Made by a program: the position numbers and the translations under genes. Shown here in pieces: positions 62,553 through 64,000 of a DNA stretch of 64,000 nucleotides. The notes under the pieces were generated by a model, which made no database searches, was not told the origin of the DNA, and was given only the letters and a program-made list of their open reading frames with translations. Numbering within the stretch: position 1 is the first letter of the stretch; the number at the start of each line of letters is the position of its first letter. The DNA comes from Streptomyces sp. T12 (lineage in GTDB: Bacteria; Actinomycetota; Actinomycetes; Streptomycetales; Streptomycetaceae): the NCBI RefSeq assembly GCF_028736035.1, contig NZ_CP117866.1, forward strand, positions 4,464,001 through 4,528,000, written 5' to 3'.

Positions 62553-64000
62553 CTAGACGATCTTTCGGCGATTGTGTTCGCCGGAGTTGCGGACCACCAC
62601 CTCCTTCCTGGTGACGCGGGGAACGGTGGTGATCAGCTCGGTTCCCTGGAAGATGCGGATGCTGGTCTCGTCCAGGTGGGCGGTGACAATCTGGCGGGCA
62701 TGGCCGCGGCCGAGCTGGATGCGTTGTCCGGCGACCACGAAGCCGCCGGTGCTGCTGACGGTGCGCTCGGCGATCTGCTCGCCGGGCGGTGGCAGCAGCG
62801 GTGGAGGGCCGGCCGGACGGCCGCCCTGCAGACGACTGCAGGCCGACGGCGGCAGCGGGCTGGGCAGGGTGGCCTTGAGGACCCGCTGTTCGTCGAGGAC
62901 CTGAAGGATCCGTCCGTCGAGCCGCAGGGTGACTCGTTGTCCGGCGAACGGCCAGCCGATGAGGACCTTGTCGCCGCCCAGGCCGACGTAGCCGACCGCG
63001 TTGACGGTGCGATCGACCTCCACCGCCTTCGGGGAGTCGTCGGCCGGGCCGGGATCATCGGGCCAGGGTCCGGCTGGACGGGCATCGCCGCTGGCCAGCA
63101 GGGCTTTGAGGTCCCGGCCGGACAGTTTCGAGGGCAGCGTCTTGTGCCGTGCCCCGCCGATCAGCACATGCAGCCGGTTCACGTCGATGCGCAACGTGAC
63201 CGTGGTGCCGGCGAGGGCCGGACCGAACCAGATCTGCTGCCCGCGCAGGCTCAGATTCCCCGAAGCAGGAACCTGCCGCTCCACCTCGATCGCACCGATC
63301 TCGCCCTCGGCCAACGGCCAGGCCACCGGCGCCGGTTCAAGCGGCGGCGGATCCGGCGGAGCCGCAGGAGTGACCAGGTCGAGGCGGGCGGGCAGGACCA
63401 CCGGCAACACGTCCTGCTCGGCCCGCGGCCGGGGGACGAACCGGCTCGCCGGGACGGCCATGTCCAGGGCCTGGTGCGGCCGCATCCGGTTGTAGTCCTC
63501 CAGCCAGGCATCCACCGCCGCCTGCGCGGCCGCGAGGTCTTCGAACGGGCCGCAGCCGTCGAGGAGTTCGCGTCTGAGTGTCTGGTGAAACCGCTCGATC
63601 TTCCCGGTGGTGGTCGGGGACTGCGGTCGGGTGAGCCGGTGGGTGATGCCGTTCTCCCGGCAGATCCGGTCGAACATCGTCTCCCCGGGCCGTCCGGAGC
63701 CGAACCGGGCGGTGAACTGCTTGCCGTTGTCCGTCAGCACCTCCTCAGGCACTCCGAACCGGATCAGCGCTTCCCCGAAGGCCCGACAGACCGCGCGGGC
63801 GGTGGCCCGCTCGACCACCTTGGCGATCACCATGAACCGTGAGTGGTCGTCGATCCCGGTGACCATCTTGCACTCGCCGCCGCCCGCGAGCAGGATGCCG
63901 CCGACAATGTCCATCTGCCACAGTTCCATCGCCGCAGACCGTTCCCACCTGCGGTAATCCGACCGGCGCCGCTTGCGGACCCCGGGCTCGACCAGGCCGT
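62553..64000 (-). mobile_element. IS481/Mu-like transposase with extended C-terminus, N-terminus cut by window edge
   Basis: About 482 codons visible. The rve catalytic core has Asp in ELWQMDIVGG, Asp in VLTDNGKQF and Glu in TTTGKIERFHQTLRREL. After a Pro-rich linker three homologous repeats of about 60-70 residues follow: VERQVPASGNLSLRGQQIWF, VDRTVNAVGYVGLGGDKVLI and AERTVSSTGGFVVAGQRIQL. Each is a small beta-barrel unit like the Mu C-terminal domain, where one copy is usual. The N-terminal helix-turn-helix lies outside the window. The gene is intact as far as it can be seen. Confidence 0.85.

Overview
The window is very GC-rich chromosomal DNA from an actinobacterium, almost certainly Streptomyces or a close relative. 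The signs are strong third-position GC bias, GTG starts, twin-arginine and lipobox exports, a PAS-GAF-PP2C-HATPase phosphatase, a GH11 xylanase/acetylxylan esterase pair, and pSAM2-style integrases aimed at a tRNA gene.

Left part (1-18180) is metabolic. A divergent unit around an IclR regulator holds a complete LivFGHM-type ABC importer with its lipoprotein, a zinc alcohol dehydrogenase and two aldehyde dehydrogenases. It reads as uptake and stepwise oxidation of an alcohol or aldehyde, probably aromatic. A repeated 17-bp imperfect palindrome lies in front of both arms. Next comes a minus-strand amino-acid cluster: a 3-hydroxyisobutyrate-type dehydrogenase, an aldehyde dehydrogenase, an APC permease, an SHMT-like PLP enzyme, a PucR-type regulator and L-serine ammonia-lyase. 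A decayed MFS gene closes this part.

19.3-23.3 kb holds four genes I cannot name with confidence: a coiled-coil/winged-helix protein, a second winged-helix protein, a tyrosine-recombinase-like protein that has lost its catalytic residues, and an overlapping DDE-transposase-like protein. They sit just upstream of an intact tRNA-Arg(CCT) gene.

From that tRNA (23535) to about 60.75 kb the DNA is an array. The 3' half of the tRNA (about 43 nt, from the anticodon loop to the 3' end) recurs seven more times, all in the same orientation. Six copies are preceded by one of two conserved flanks (126 or about 136 nt). At least five copies are followed by the decayed 3' end of an integrase gene, and one by an intact integrase. 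Each interval carries its own small cargo. (1) Exported EEP-family hydrolase, DUF2252 protein, arylsulfatase, membrane protein and Na+/H+ antiporter. (2) GNAT, ArsR regulator plus MFS, Uma2 nuclease. (3) GH11 xylanase plus CE4 esterase. (4) The intact integrase, a GYD protein and an IS5 remnant. (5) Two FAD-linked oxidases and a small monooxygenase-like protein. (6) Double-Lrp regulator, LigM-like O-demethylase and MFS exporter. (7) PAS/GAF/PP2C phosphatase. I read it as serial accretion of integrative elements at one tRNA, giving a cassette-like array of direct att sites.

Beyond the last att copy lie an XRE regulator, a translationally coupled set of four small cysteine-rich proteins, and an IS481/Mu-like transposase that runs off the right edge.
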